From positions 1-18,030 of the forward strand of contig CAZYPK010000109.1 of assembly GCA_964649195.1 (NCBI GenBank): a DNA stretch of 18,030 nt, given 5' to 3'. This stretch comes from JTS-RE9 sp964649195. Its GTDB lineage: Bacteria > Planctomycetota > Phycisphaerae > Phycisphaerales > Phycisphaeraceae. The translations under genes and the position numbers were made by a program. Under the pieces are notes generated by a model that saw nothing but the letters and a program-made list of their open reading frames with translations, was not told where the DNA came from and searched no databases. Positions 8,077 to 14,765 of this stretch are shown one piece after another. Every line of letters begins with the position of its first letter. Position 1 is the stretch's first letter.

Positions 8077-8085
8077 TGTTACATT
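8077..8085 (+). promoter_or_regulatory. Candidate extended -10 of fmt, implying a leaderless transcript
   Basis: The sequence TGTTACATT (TGn plus TACATT) ends 6 bases before the fmt ATG at 8092. A start site 6-8 bases after a -10 box would fall on the ATG itself. No Shine-Dalgarno sequence is present, which fits leaderless translation. No good -35 is seen. Confidence 0.4.
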
Positions 8086-8091
8086 GCTTCC

Positions 8092-9054
8092 ATGCGAATC
8101 ATCTTTCTCGGTGCCGGTGAGTTCGGGTTGCCCGTGCTGGAGCGTCTGCACGCGGCGCACGACGTGGTGCAGGTGGTGACGCAGCCTGACCGGCCGGCCG
8201 GACGCAGGCGGCAACTGACCCCCACCGCCATCGGCGCGTGGGCTGATGCGCAGGGCCTGCCGGTGATCAGGACGGACGACGCCAACGCTTGTGCGATCGT
8301 TGAATCGTTGCGGCTTCTTCATGCCGATGTCGCCGTGGTCATCGCCTTTGGACAGAAGCTCAGCCCGCAGCTCATCGAATCGCTGGCGCCGCTGACGGTG
8401 AATCTTCACGCCTCGCTGCTGCCCCGCCATCGCGGGGCGGCGCCGATCAACTGGGCCATCATTCGCGGTGAAAAGGAAACCGGCCTGTCGGTCATCAGCC
8501 TGGCGCAGCGGATGGACGGCGGCCTGATCTACGCCCAGTCGCGCACCGCCATCGGCCACACGGAAACCGCAGGCGAACTGCACGACCGTCTGTCGCTCAT
8601 GGGGCCGGCCCTGATCGATCAGGTGTTGCGGCAAAAAACAGAAAACAACTTGCAAGGCATCATTCAGGATGAATCGCTGGCCACGCGGGCGCCCAAGTTC
8701 AGCAAGGCGGACAGCGCCATCGACTTCGATCAATCGCCCGATGAAGTCCGCTGCCGCGTGCATGGCATCACGCCCTGGCCCGGAGCGCAGGCGATCTGGG
8801 TGCGGCACGGCGAAGCGACGGGCGGCAGCGATGCGGTAAGCGGGCAGGCGCTTTTCATCCGCCGCGTCAGCAGCGAAGAAAGCCAGGCCACATCGCAGCC
8901 GCCGGGCACGCTGCTCGAAGATGGCCGCGTGGCGGTGCGCGGCGGCACGATCCGGCTGCTTGAGGTGCAGTTGCCCGGCGGCCGCGCGCTGCCCATCACC
9001 GACTTTCTGCGCGGCCATGCGATGCGCCCCGGCGACGTGCTGCGAAAAACCTGA
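8092..9054 (+). CDS. fmt: Methionyl-tRNA formyltransferase
   Basis: This 320-residue cytoplasmic enzyme transfers a formyl group from 10-formyltetrahydrofolate to Met-tRNA(fMet) for initiation; usual length is about 310-320. The N-terminal formyltransferase fold starts MRIIFLGAGEFGLPVLERL. The catalytic set is present: Asn104 and His106 in VNLHASLLPRHRGAAPINW, and Asp142 in QRMDGGLIYAQ, matching N106, H108 and D144 of the E. coli enzyme. The C-terminal tRNA-binding domain runs from about residue 210 (FSKADSAIDFDQSPDEVRCRV). The start is the conserved MRIIFLG; a frame open from 7981 would translate module A and is rejected. The usual neighbours def or priA are not seen. The gene stands between repeat-filled gaps. 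Confidence 0.96.
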   Translation: MRIIFLGAGEFGLPVLERLHAAHDVVQVVTQPDRPAGRRRQLTPTAIGAWADAQGLPVIRTDDANACAIVESLRLLHADVAVVIAFGQKLSPQLIESLAPLTVNLHASLLPRHRGAAPINWAIIRGEKETGLSVISLAQRMDGGLIYAQSRTAIGHTETAGELHDRLSLMGPALIDQVLRQKTENNLQGIIQDESLATRAPKFSKADSAIDFDQSPDEVRCRVHGITPWPGAQAIWVRHGEATGGSDAVSGQALFIRRVSSEESQATSQPPGTLLEDGRVAVRGGTIRLLEVQLPGGRALPITDFLRGHAMRPGDVLRKT

Positions 9055-9070
9055 GTTCGGAACAAGAGTG

Positions 9071-9101
9071 AGCCGCGACGTAACACGTCGCGGACGTGAA
9101 C
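9071..9101 (+). repeat. Module F hairpin, copy 1, after fmt
   Basis: Bases 9073-9093 form a perfect 8-bp stem (ccgcgacg/cgtcgcgg) around taaca, 18 bases after the fmt stop. This may terminate or stabilise the fmt transcript, but no T-run follows. The whole 31-base unit recurs inverted at 9207-9237 with one mismatch. Confidence 0.8.
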
Positions 9102-9206
9102 AGCCTGAAGAGGTGGCCGAACTCACCTTTTTCTTTCAGCCTCGATGAGTGCCCGGTCGTTTTCGCATCCCATGATCCGCTGCGCGATGGTCACTCCATT
9201 CTTGTC
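9102..9206. other. Unassigned spacer between the two F modules
   Basis: About 105 bases with no supported gene. A frame beginning at 9145 runs through the F, E and D repeats and encodes low-complexity Pro/Ala/Gln, so it was not accepted. The segment forms the loop of the large F1/F2 inverted repeat. Confidence 0.5.
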
Positions 9207-9237
9207 GCTCACGTCCGCGACGTGTTACGTCGCGGCT
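9207..9237 (-). repeat. Module F hairpin, copy 2 (inverted)
   Basis: This unit is the reverse complement of 9071-9101 with one mismatch, including the same internal 8-bp stem. It merges directly into the E module that starts at about 9235. Confidence 0.8.
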
Positions 9238-9277
9238 GGGGTGGCCGGGGCTTCGCAGACTCAGCCCCAGCCACCCG
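9235..9277. repeat. Module E palindromic unit upstream of dnaA
   Basis: Its right part is the reverse complement of the E units at 14766 and 16529 (gactcagccccagccacccg). The left part, ggctggggtggccggggctt, can pair with it imperfectly. The D-type units gctgcccctgctcctgcccc follow at once (9276-9300). Confidence 0.75.
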
Positions 9278-9300
9278 CTGCCCCTGCTCCTGCCCCTGCC
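9276..9300. repeat. Module D hexamers between fmt and dnaA
   Basis: This short run of cctgct/cccctg units is the intergenic relative of the hexamer runs inside the macroglobulin gene (2433-2485) and dnaA (10043-10090). Confidence 0.6.
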
Positions 9301-9301
9301 A

Positions 9302-9775
9302 TTGTGGATTGTTTTTATCTCCCGATGTTTTCGGGGCATGAGGAACGATGCGTGATCGCTTCCAACGACTTATCCCCCGACATTTCACCATTTCCACACC
9401 TGCACATCCCGCCCGCGCACCATCGCTTCAAAAAAAGTTTTTTGACGGCAACTCGTTGCAAGTGATGATGATGAGCGGGCCGTGAGCGGAAAACTTCGAA
9501 TCGCGCTATTGCAGCACGACGCGGGTCGGTTTATCTTCCTGCCGTGGCAATGGAATGACCACCTGCTTGAACGACGCACACGGCTTTTTTTTCGGCTCAT
9601 CAACCATGTTTTGCTGATGAGCGCTTCGGTCGGGGTGTGCCGGGGAGACCGACAAGCGGATATCGGAACGGACTGCGGTTGAGCGGCCCGGTCGGCAGAC
9701 CAAGCCAATCTGTGATGACTTGATCCAACGACTGCGTCGCCTCGTACGCGGCCAGTTTATTCAGGGGATCGTGAA
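9302..9775. other. 474-base gap before dnaA with no recognised gene
   Basis: No frame here looks like a real protein. Visible features are an A/T palindrome (caaaaaaagttttttg, about 9430-9445), an 8-T run at 9585-9592 without a hairpin before it, and a possible stem cggtc/gaccg at about 9627-9651. Three 7-of-9 matches to the DnaA box TTATCCACA lie at 9303-9311, about 9370 and about 9391. About two such matches are expected by chance on both strands of the whole 9055-9775 gap, so an origin is not supported. Confidence 0.4.
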
Positions 9776-11380
9776 GTGACCCACACATCATCCCACGCGG
9801 TGACTGCGCGCATTGCCCGGCGACTGGCCGGCGAAGTCGGCCAGCACCGATTCAACATGTGGTTCGACCGCTCGGCGCGGATGAACTACCACGATGAGAC
9901 GCGGCAGCTCCACGTCGCCGTGCCCAACCGGGTCGTCGCCGACTGGATCGATCGCAACTTCCGCGAGCAGCTTTCCCGCGCCGCCGCCCAGGAGACGGGC
10001 CAGACCGTGGCCATCTCCCTGTGCATCGAGCCGGGGGCGTTTGCCGCGGCAGGAACAGCGGCAGGAGCAGGAGCAGCGGCAGCGGCGTCTGCAACGGGCG
10101 TCGCCAGGAGCGCTGCCGCAACGATGGTCATGGCTTCGGATTCGGGCATGACGGTTGCCAGCCGCGCCGCCGCCGTCGCTGCGCCACAGCAAAGCCGCCG
10201 CCCCGCCACCGCCACCGCCCCCGGAGCACGAAGCGGCGAAAACGGCGAGCGGCAGCTTCGCTACAGCCTCGATGATTTCGTCGTCGGTCCCAGCAACGAA
10301 CTGGCCTACAACGCGGCTCATCAGCTTGTGAATGATGATCACGCCGCGGGCAATCCGCTGTTCATCCACGGCGGCGTGGGGCTGGGCAAAACCCATCTGC
10401 TCCAGGGCATCTGCCAGCTCTTCCGCGAGCGAAAACCCAACGCACGCATCCTCTACACCACCGGCGAAAAATTCACCAACGAATACCTGGCCTCCATGGC
10501 CAACCGCACGCAGGACGCCTTCCGCCAGAAAATCCGCAGGCTTGACCTGCTGGCCATCGATGATGTCCACTTCCTGGCCGGCAAGGAGAAAACGCAGCAG
10601 GAGTTTCTCCACAGCTTCGATGAGATCGACCTCGGCGGCGCCCGCGTGGTGATGGCCAGCGACAACGCCCCCAAGCAGATCAAGCAGTTTTCCGCCGCGC
10701 TGGTCAGCCGGTGCGTGCGCGGGCTGGTGGTCGAGGTGCGATCGCCGGATACTTCCACGCGCATCCGCATCGTCAAGGCGCTGGCCCATCGCAAGGGGCT
10801 TACGCTGCTCGAAAGCGTGCTCGCCGTGCTTGCCAGCCGATGCCAGGGTTCGGTGCGCGAGATCGAAGGCACGCTCTCCAAGCTGCACGCCCTGGCGAAT
10901 CTCACCGATGGCCGGCTTCAGGTCCGCGAGGCGGGATCGCTCTTCGATCAGCGCGAGGATGCGACGATGCCGCTCAACCACGGCAACGCGCCGATCGGCC
11001 ACGCCCTGGTCAACCGGCTGTTCGGCAACGAGCAGACGCCCGTCCGCAAGCGCGTCACCTTCGAGCGAATCCTCGATGTCGTCTGTGATCAGCTTCAGGT
11101 CACCAGGGCCCAGGTGCTCGGCTCCCAGCGCATCAAACAGATCGTGCTGGCGCGGTCGCTGGTCATCTTCCTCGCCAGGCAGCTCACCACCATGAGCTAC
11201 CCGGAAATCAGCGGAGCCATCAACAAGAACAGCCACTCGACCATCATCGCCGCCGACCGCAGAATCACCCAGCAGATGAGCGACGACACCCCCATGAAAA
11301 CCACCGGCGCCATCGACACGGAAATGATGCCGCTGTCGGAACTGGTCGAACGCATCAAGGAGGAAATCCTGCGCGGGTGA
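9776..11380 (+). CDS. dnaA: Chromosomal replication initiator DnaA (divergent box-binding motif)
   Basis: This 534-residue AAA+ protein opens the replication origin. The GTG start has AGGGG 8 bases upstream. Domain I is about residues 5-75 (RIARRLAGEVGQHRFNMWF). Domain II, about 80-160, is Ala/Gly-rich and includes repeat module D. Domain III follows RYSLDDFVVGPSNELAYNAA: Walker A GGVGLGKT with Lys205, Walker B LLAIDDVHF with Asp262 and Asp263, sensor 1 VVMASDNAPK, an arginine in LVSRCVRGL, and sensor 2 REIEGTL. Domain IV begins near VTFERILDVVC. Its signature reads SYPEISGAINKNSHSTI, with Ser486-His487-Ser488-Thr489 where E. coli has Asp-His-Thr-Thr; the base-contacting Asp is replaced. No dnaN, recF or gyrB lies beside it, as in many planctomycetes. 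It could be the main initiator or a paralogue. Confidence 0.9.
   Translation: MTHTSSHAVTARIARRLAGEVGQHRFNMWFDRSARMNYHDETRQLHVAVPNRVVADWIDRNFREQLSRAAAQETGQTVAISLCIEPGAFAAAGTAAGAGAAAAASATGVARSAAATMVMASDSGMTVASRAAAVAAPQQSRRPATATAPGARSGENGERQLRYSLDDFVVGPSNELAYNAAHQLVNDDHAAGNPLFIHGGVGLGKTHLLQGICQLFRERKPNARILYTTGEKFTNEYLASMANRTQDAFRQKIRRLDLLAIDDVHFLAGKEKTQQEFLHSFDEIDLGGARVVMASDNAPKQIKQFSAALVSRCVRGLVVEVRSPDTSTRIRIVKALAHRKGLTLLESVLAVLASRCQGSVREIEGTLSKLHALANLTDGRLQVREAGSLFDQREDATMPLNHGNAPIGHALVNRLFGNEQTPVRKRVTFERILDVVCDQLQVTRAQVLGSQRIKQIVLARSLVIFLARQLTTMSYPEISGAINKNSHSTIIAADRRITQQMSDDTPMKTTGAIDTEMMPLSELVERIKEEILRG
10043..10090. repeat. Module D hexamers inside dnaA domain II
   Basis: Units of the type ggcagg/agcagg encode an Ala/Gly run in the flexible linker of DnaA. 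The run matches the type at 2433-2485 and 9276-9300. Domain II is known to vary freely in length, so expansion here should be neutral. Confidence 0.65.
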
Positions 11381-11527
11381 TCTCAAATCTCAAATTTCAA
11401 ATCTCAAATTCCAAACAAGCTCCAAGCGCCAAATCACCAAAAGGACCACTGAAACTGCGCACCCCCAAGCCGCTTGCGGCTTCGCGATCCCCAGTCCCAT
11501 TTTGAGATTTCAAATTTGTGATTTGAT
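11381..11527. repeat. Element G, copy 1: heptamer hairpin between dnaA and mtdB
   Basis: The left block (11381-11442) is made of units such as atctcaa, atttcaa and attccaa. The right block (11500-11527) is its complement. Positions 11383-11409 pair with 11500-11526 at 24 of 27 bases. The loop holds a nested GC-rich palindrome, aagccgcttgcggctt (11467-11482). The element begins right after the dnaA stop and could serve as its terminator. It shares the 16-mer ccaaacaagctccaag with copy 2 after mtdB, in the same orientation. Confidence 0.88.
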
Positions 11528-11539
11528 ACCCCCCTTCCC

Positions 11540-11568
11540 TTGGTGCTCCCCCGCTCATCCGTTATCGT
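11540..11568 (+). promoter_or_regulatory. Promoter of mtdB, probably leaderless
   Basis: TTGGTG (11540-11545), a 17-base spacer and TATCGT (11563-11568) form a sigma-70-like promoter. Only 7 bases (cttcacc) separate the -10 from the ATG at 11576, and there is no Shine-Dalgarno sequence. The transcript would start at or next to the ATG. Confidence 0.5.
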
Positions 11569-11575
11569 CTTCACC

Positions 11576-12454
11576 ATGAGCGATTCAACCCACCCGCGCA
11601 GGATTCTCATTCAACTGGACACCGATGCCCAGCCTTCGGTTTTCGACCGTGTCGTCGCCATCGACAGCGGCGTCGATCAGCTTTTCTCCTATGGTGCTGT
11701 CACGCTCGATCAGGTGGCGGGACTGGTGCATGGGGCCATGTTCACCCGCGGCCCCGGCGATCTGAAACACACCGCGATCTTCATCGGCGGCGGCGATGTG
11801 GCCCAAGGCGAAGCGGTGCTCGATGCCGTGAAGAAGACGATGTTTCCACCGCTGACCGTTTCGGTCATGCTCGACGCCAACGGCGCCAACACCACCGCCG
11901 CCGCCGCCGTGCTGCGTGCCGCGAAGCATCTGCAACTGTCGCAAACCACCGCCCTGGTGCTCGGCGGCACCGGCCCCGTCGGCCAGCGCGTCGCGCGGCT
12001 GCTCGCACGACAAGGCGCGAAGGTGCGACTGGCCAGCCGCACGCTTGACAAGGCGACGACCGCCGCCAACATCATCAATGATGCGGTGAAGTCCGCGCGA
12101 ATCACACCCGTTGCATCCGGCGATGACGCTTCACTCACCGGCGCCCTCCAAGGCATCGACCTCCTCATCGCCGCCGGCGCAGCGGGCGCACGCCTTCTGC
12201 CCGCCGCCATCCGCCGGTCGTGTTCGACATTGAAGGTCATGATCGACCTCAACGCCGTGCCGCCCGAAGGCATCGAAGGCGTGGATGTGAGAGACAAGGA
12301 AAAACCGATCGACGGCATCATCGCCTACGGCGCCATCGGCATCGGCGGAACCAAGATGAAGATTCACAAGGCCGCCATCGCCTCGCTCTTCGAGGCCAAC
12401 GACCGCGTCCTCGATGCGGAGGAAATTCACACCCTCGGTGAAAAACTAAGCTGA
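11576..12454 (+). CDS. mtdB: NAD(P)-dependent methylene-tetrahydromethanopterin dehydrogenase
   Basis: This 292-residue cytoplasmic enzyme oxidises methylene-H4MPT to methenyl-H4MPT in the formaldehyde oxidation route shared by methylotrophs and Planctomycetota. The family pattern is clear: FDRVVAIDSGVDQLFSYGAV, HGAMFTRGPGDLKHTAIFIGG, KKTMFPPLTVSVMLDANGANTTAAA, then the nucleotide-binding loop GGTGPVG at residues 130-136, and a C-terminal IIAYGAIGIGGTKMKIHKAAI. Length fits the MtdA/MtdB family; MtdB is preferred because of the H4MPT context in this phylum, but MtdA-like activity cannot be excluded by eye. The start at 11576 suits the promoter spacing; a GTG at 11540 overlaps the -35. No other C1-pathway gene (fae, mch, fhc) lies in the window, so the gene is isolated. 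It is bracketed by G elements. Confidence 0.92.
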   Translation: MSDSTHPRRILIQLDTDAQPSVFDRVVAIDSGVDQLFSYGAVTLDQVAGLVHGAMFTRGPGDLKHTAIFIGGGDVAQGEAVLDAVKKTMFPPLTVSVMLDANGANTTAAAAVLRAAKHLQLSQTTALVLGGTGPVGQRVARLLARQGAKVRLASRTLDKATTAANIINDAVKSARITPVASGDDASLTGALQGIDLLIAAGAAGARLLPAAIRRSCSTLKVMIDLNAVPPEGIEGVDVRDKEKPIDGIIAYGAIGIGGTKMKIHKAAIASLFEANDRVLDAEEIHTLGEKLS

Positions 12455-12515
12455 ATCATCACATTCTTCGCATATCCTTGATGAATGATCCCAAAGCCCA
12501 CCCGCTCCCTCGAAA

Positions 12516-12656
12516 GTTCCAAATGACAAATCTCAAACGCCAAACAAGCTCCAAGAACAAAAAAACGCCAACAAACAAAATCCGAATTCTGATCGGTTCT
12601 GTCCGGTTCGGCTCGCTTTCGAGTTTGTTTGAGATTTGAATTTTGTGATTTGAATC
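12516..12656. repeat. Element G, copy 2: heptamer hairpin between mtdB and the PhoD gene
   Basis: The left block (12516-12580) has units such as tctcaaa, cgccaaa and ccaagaac. The right block (about 12620-12656) reads gtttgagatttgaattttg and pairs with the left. It shares ccaaacaagctccaag (12540-12555) and a similar right arm with copy 1, but its loop (12581-12619) is unrelated, so the arms are conserved while the loop varies. The rest of the 282-base gap shows no gene. Confidence 0.85.
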
Positions 12657-12736
12657 TTTTGCTTCCGATGATGGGACGAACAATTAAAACAGCCCTGCCC
12701 CACTCCCGTGGGTGGGTTCTTCCCCAGGAGTGCTTC

Positions 12737-13801
12737 ATGCTCAAACTTCTTGCTTTTCTTTTCACCCTGCCGCTCTCCCTCGCCTGCGCCGCCGCCGAGG
12801 AAGCCCCGCTTTCGCGCATCGCCTTCGGCTCCTGTCTGAAGGAGAACCGGCCCGCGCCGATCTGGGATGCGATCGTCGCCACCAGGCCGCAGGCTTTCCT
12901 CTTCATCGGCGACAACATCTATGCCGACACCGAAGACATGGCCGTCATGCGCGAGAAGTACGCCAAGCTCGGCGCCATGCCCGGCTACCAGGCCCTCAAA
13001 AAAATCGCACCCATTTACGCCACCTGGGACGATCACGACTACGGCGTCAACGATGGCGGCGCGGAATACCCCAAGCGTGCCGAAGCCCAGAAGGAGTTCC
13101 TCACCTTCTTCGAGGAACCGAAGGATTCGCCCCGCTGGTCGCGCCCCGGCGTTTACGACGCCAAAATCATCGGTCCCCAAGGCAGGCGCGTGCAGATCAT
13201 CCTGCTCGACACCCGCTACTTCCGCGGCCCGCTCAAGGCGCTGCCCAGAACCGAACGAAAACCCGGCCAAGGCCCCTACATCCCCGATGACAATCCGAAT
13301 CTCACCATGCTTGGCGAAGCCCAGTGGAAATGGCTCAAGGAGGAACTGAAGAAACCGGCCGAGGTGCGCATCATCGCCTCGAGCATTCAGTTCGTACCCG
13401 AGGAACATGGCTGGGAATACTGGATGACCATGCCGCTGGAGCGAAAGAAAATGCTCGCCCTCATCGGCGAAACCAAGGCCAACGGCGTGCTCTTCATCTC
13501 CGGCGACCGCCATCTCTCGGAAATCTCCCGCCTGCCTGCGAACGACCCGGCCAACGGCGCGGGCTACCCGATCTTCGATGTCACCAGCTCCAGCCTCAAC
13601 GTCCCCTCCGGCGGCAACGACAACGAAGCCAACAAACACCGCATCGGCTCCAACTACCGCAAGGTCAACTTCGGCACCCTCGACATCGACTGGACCCAAC
13701 CCGACCCGACCATCCACATGCAGGTCCGCGATGTCGATGGCAAACCCGCTTTGCAGCACCAGGTGAAGCTGAGCGAACTCCAGGCCAAAAACGCCAACTG
13801 A
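12737..13801 (+). CDS. Secreted PhoD-like metallophosphatase (alkaline phosphatase D family)
   Basis: This 354-residue exported phosphatase or phosphodiesterase probably scavenges phosphate from organic esters. The start at 12737 has AGGAG 6 bases upstream and a signal peptide follows (MLKLLAFLFTLPLSLACAAA|EE). The frame open from 12629 would translate element G and is rejected. Metal-site motifs are RIAFGSCLKENRP, FLFIGDNIYADT, YATWDDHDYGVNDGG, LLDTRYFRGPL and, near the end, NGVLFISGDRHLSEI, the order expected for PhoD proteins. It lacks the long N-terminal domain of Bacillus PhoD, as do many planctomycete members. A small hairpin, cccactcccgtggg (12699-12712), lies in the leader. A sulfatase-like role is not suggested. 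It has no operon partner; a composite A-C-B-A repeat follows. Confidence 0.9.
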   Translation: MLKLLAFLFTLPLSLACAAAEEAPLSRIAFGSCLKENRPAPIWDAIVATRPQAFLFIGDNIYADTEDMAVMREKYAKLGAMPGYQALKKIAPIYATWDDHDYGVNDGGAEYPKRAEAQKEFLTFFEEPKDSPRWSRPGVYDAKIIGPQGRRVQIILLDTRYFRGPLKALPRTERKPGQGPYIPDDNPNLTMLGEAQWKWLKEELKKPAEVRIIASSIQFVPEEHGWEYWMTMPLERKKMLALIGETKANGVLFISGDRHLSEISRLPANDPANGAGYPIFDVTSSSLNVPSGGNDNEANKHRIGSNYRKVNFGTLDIDWTQPDPTIHMQVRDVDGKPALQHQVKLSELQAKNAN

Positions 13802-13816
13802 GCATCCGGGGATTCA

Positions 13817-13943
13817 TAGCCGCAGCGTCCTCGCTGCGCGTCTGCGGGTCAGGAGACAGGAGACAGTAAAGGCAAATGGTTATTATTTATTGGTGATTGC
13901 TTATTGCTTATTTGGCAGACGCGCAGCGAGGACGCTGCGGCTA
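13817..13943. repeat. Composite repeat A-C-B(half)-A' between the PhoD and ThuA genes
   Basis: Module A at 13817-13845 and its inverted copy at 13915-13943 match perfectly over 29 bases. Between them lie module C (13849-13867) and one arm of element B (about 13876-13912), with its loop and second arm missing. This looks like a rearranged or truncated relative of the copies flanking the esterase. It ends 29 bases before the ThuA start, so it may affect expression of that gene or terminate the PhoD transcript. Confidence 0.92.
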
Positions 13944-13972
13944 CGAATCCTCTTTCCTCTTTCCTTCTCCCC

Positions 13973-14749
13973 ATGCCTACCCGCATCACCATCTGGAACG
14001 AATTCATTCACGAGAAGTCCGACACCCTCGTGCGGACGCATTACCCCGATGGCATTCACATGGTCATCGCGGGCGCACTGCGGCAGCATCATGGCGATGC
14101 CGTCACGATCCGCACCGCCACGCTCGATGAACCCGAACATGGCCTGACGCAGAAGGTTCTCGACAGCACCGATGTGCTTCTGTGGTGGGGGCATGCCGCC
14201 CACGGCCGCGTCAGTGATGAAGTCGTGACGCGGGTGCATCAGCGCGTGCTGCAAGGCATGGGACTCATCGTGCTCCACAGCGGCCACCTCTCCAAAATCT
14301 TCGTCAAGCTCATGGGCACAAGCTGCATGCTCCGCTGGCGCGAAGCAGGCGAAAAGGAACGGCTCTGGATCGTCAACCCTTCGCACCCGATCTGCGAAGG
14401 ATTTGAGAACGAGTATTTCGAGCTGCCCAACACCGAAATGTACGGCGAGTTCTTCGACATCCCCCAGCCGGATGATCTGCTCCTGATCTCCTGGTTCGAA
14501 GGCGGCGAAGTCTTCCGCTCCGGCTGCACCTTCACCCGCGGCAAGGGCAAAATCTTCTACTTCCGCCCCGGCCACGAAACCTTCCCCATCTATCACGACG
14601 CCAACGTGCAACGCATCCTGGCCAACGCGGTGAAATGGGCCGCCCCCACCGGCTCCGCCTACTTCGGCAACGGCCGAAAGATCACGCCACCCCTGAACCG
14701 GATCGCCGCACCGTGGAACGGTGACGAGGAATTGCACAAGACCAAGTAG
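13973..14749 (+). CDS. ThuA-like protein (trehalose utilization family, GATase-like fold)
   Basis: This 258-residue cytoplasmic protein has no signal peptide. ThuA of Sinorhizobium is linked to trehalose breakdown; the function of this shorter bacterial branch is unproven. Recognisable stretches are TRITIWNEFIHEK, YPDGIHMVIAGAL, TDVLLWWGHAAHGRVSDEVV, GMGLIVLHSGHLSKIF, NPSHPICEG and a late GKIFYFRPGHETFP, typical of the family across nearly its full length. The start at 13973 is chosen because upstream codons would translate module A; no Shine-Dalgarno sequence is visible in the pyrimidine-rich leader. The final codons (DEELHKTK) recur about 131 bases downstream beyond an E element (see 14854-14876). 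Confidence 0.9.
   Translation: MPTRITIWNEFIHEKSDTLVRTHYPDGIHMVIAGALRQHHGDAVTIRTATLDEPEHGLTQKVLDSTDVLLWWGHAAHGRVSDEVVTRVHQRVLQGMGLIVLHSGHLSKIFVKLMGTSCMLRWREAGEKERLWIVNPSHPICEGFENEYFELPNTEMYGEFFDIPQPDDLLLISWFEGGEVFRSGCTFTRGKGKIFYFRPGHETFPIYHDANVQRILANAVKWAAPTGSAYFGNGRKITPPLNRIAAPWNGDEELHKTK
14723..14745 (+). repeat. Left copy of a 23-bp direct repeat (end of the ThuA gene)
   Basis: This 23-base stretch, ending just before the ThuA stop, matches 14854-14876 with one mismatch. The pair encloses element E. Confidence 0.85.
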
Positions 14750-14765
14750 TGGCTCAGTTTGAATC

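Noticed and set aside
9303..9445. Possible replication origin upstream of dnaA
   Set aside because: There are only three 7-of-9 DnaA-box matches, close to the two or so expected by chance in the gap. No exact box and no convincing AT-rich unwinding region were seen.
9145..9465. Short open frame of 106 codons between fmt and dnaA
   Set aside because: It is composed largely of repeat modules F, E and D, with a low-complexity Pro/Ala product and no ribosome site.
9573..9592. Terminator at the 8-T run
   Set aside because: No hairpin directly precedes the T-run on either strand.
9788..11386. 532-codon minus-strand open frame opposite dnaA
   Set aside because: It mirrors dnaA almost end to end with Asp/Gly/His-rich nonsense sequence, while dnaA has all its motifs.
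12533..13759. 408-codon minus-strand open frame opposite the PhoD gene
   Set aside because: Antisense shadow rich in Val/Gly/Asp that crosses element G. The PhoD gene has its metal motifs and signal peptide.
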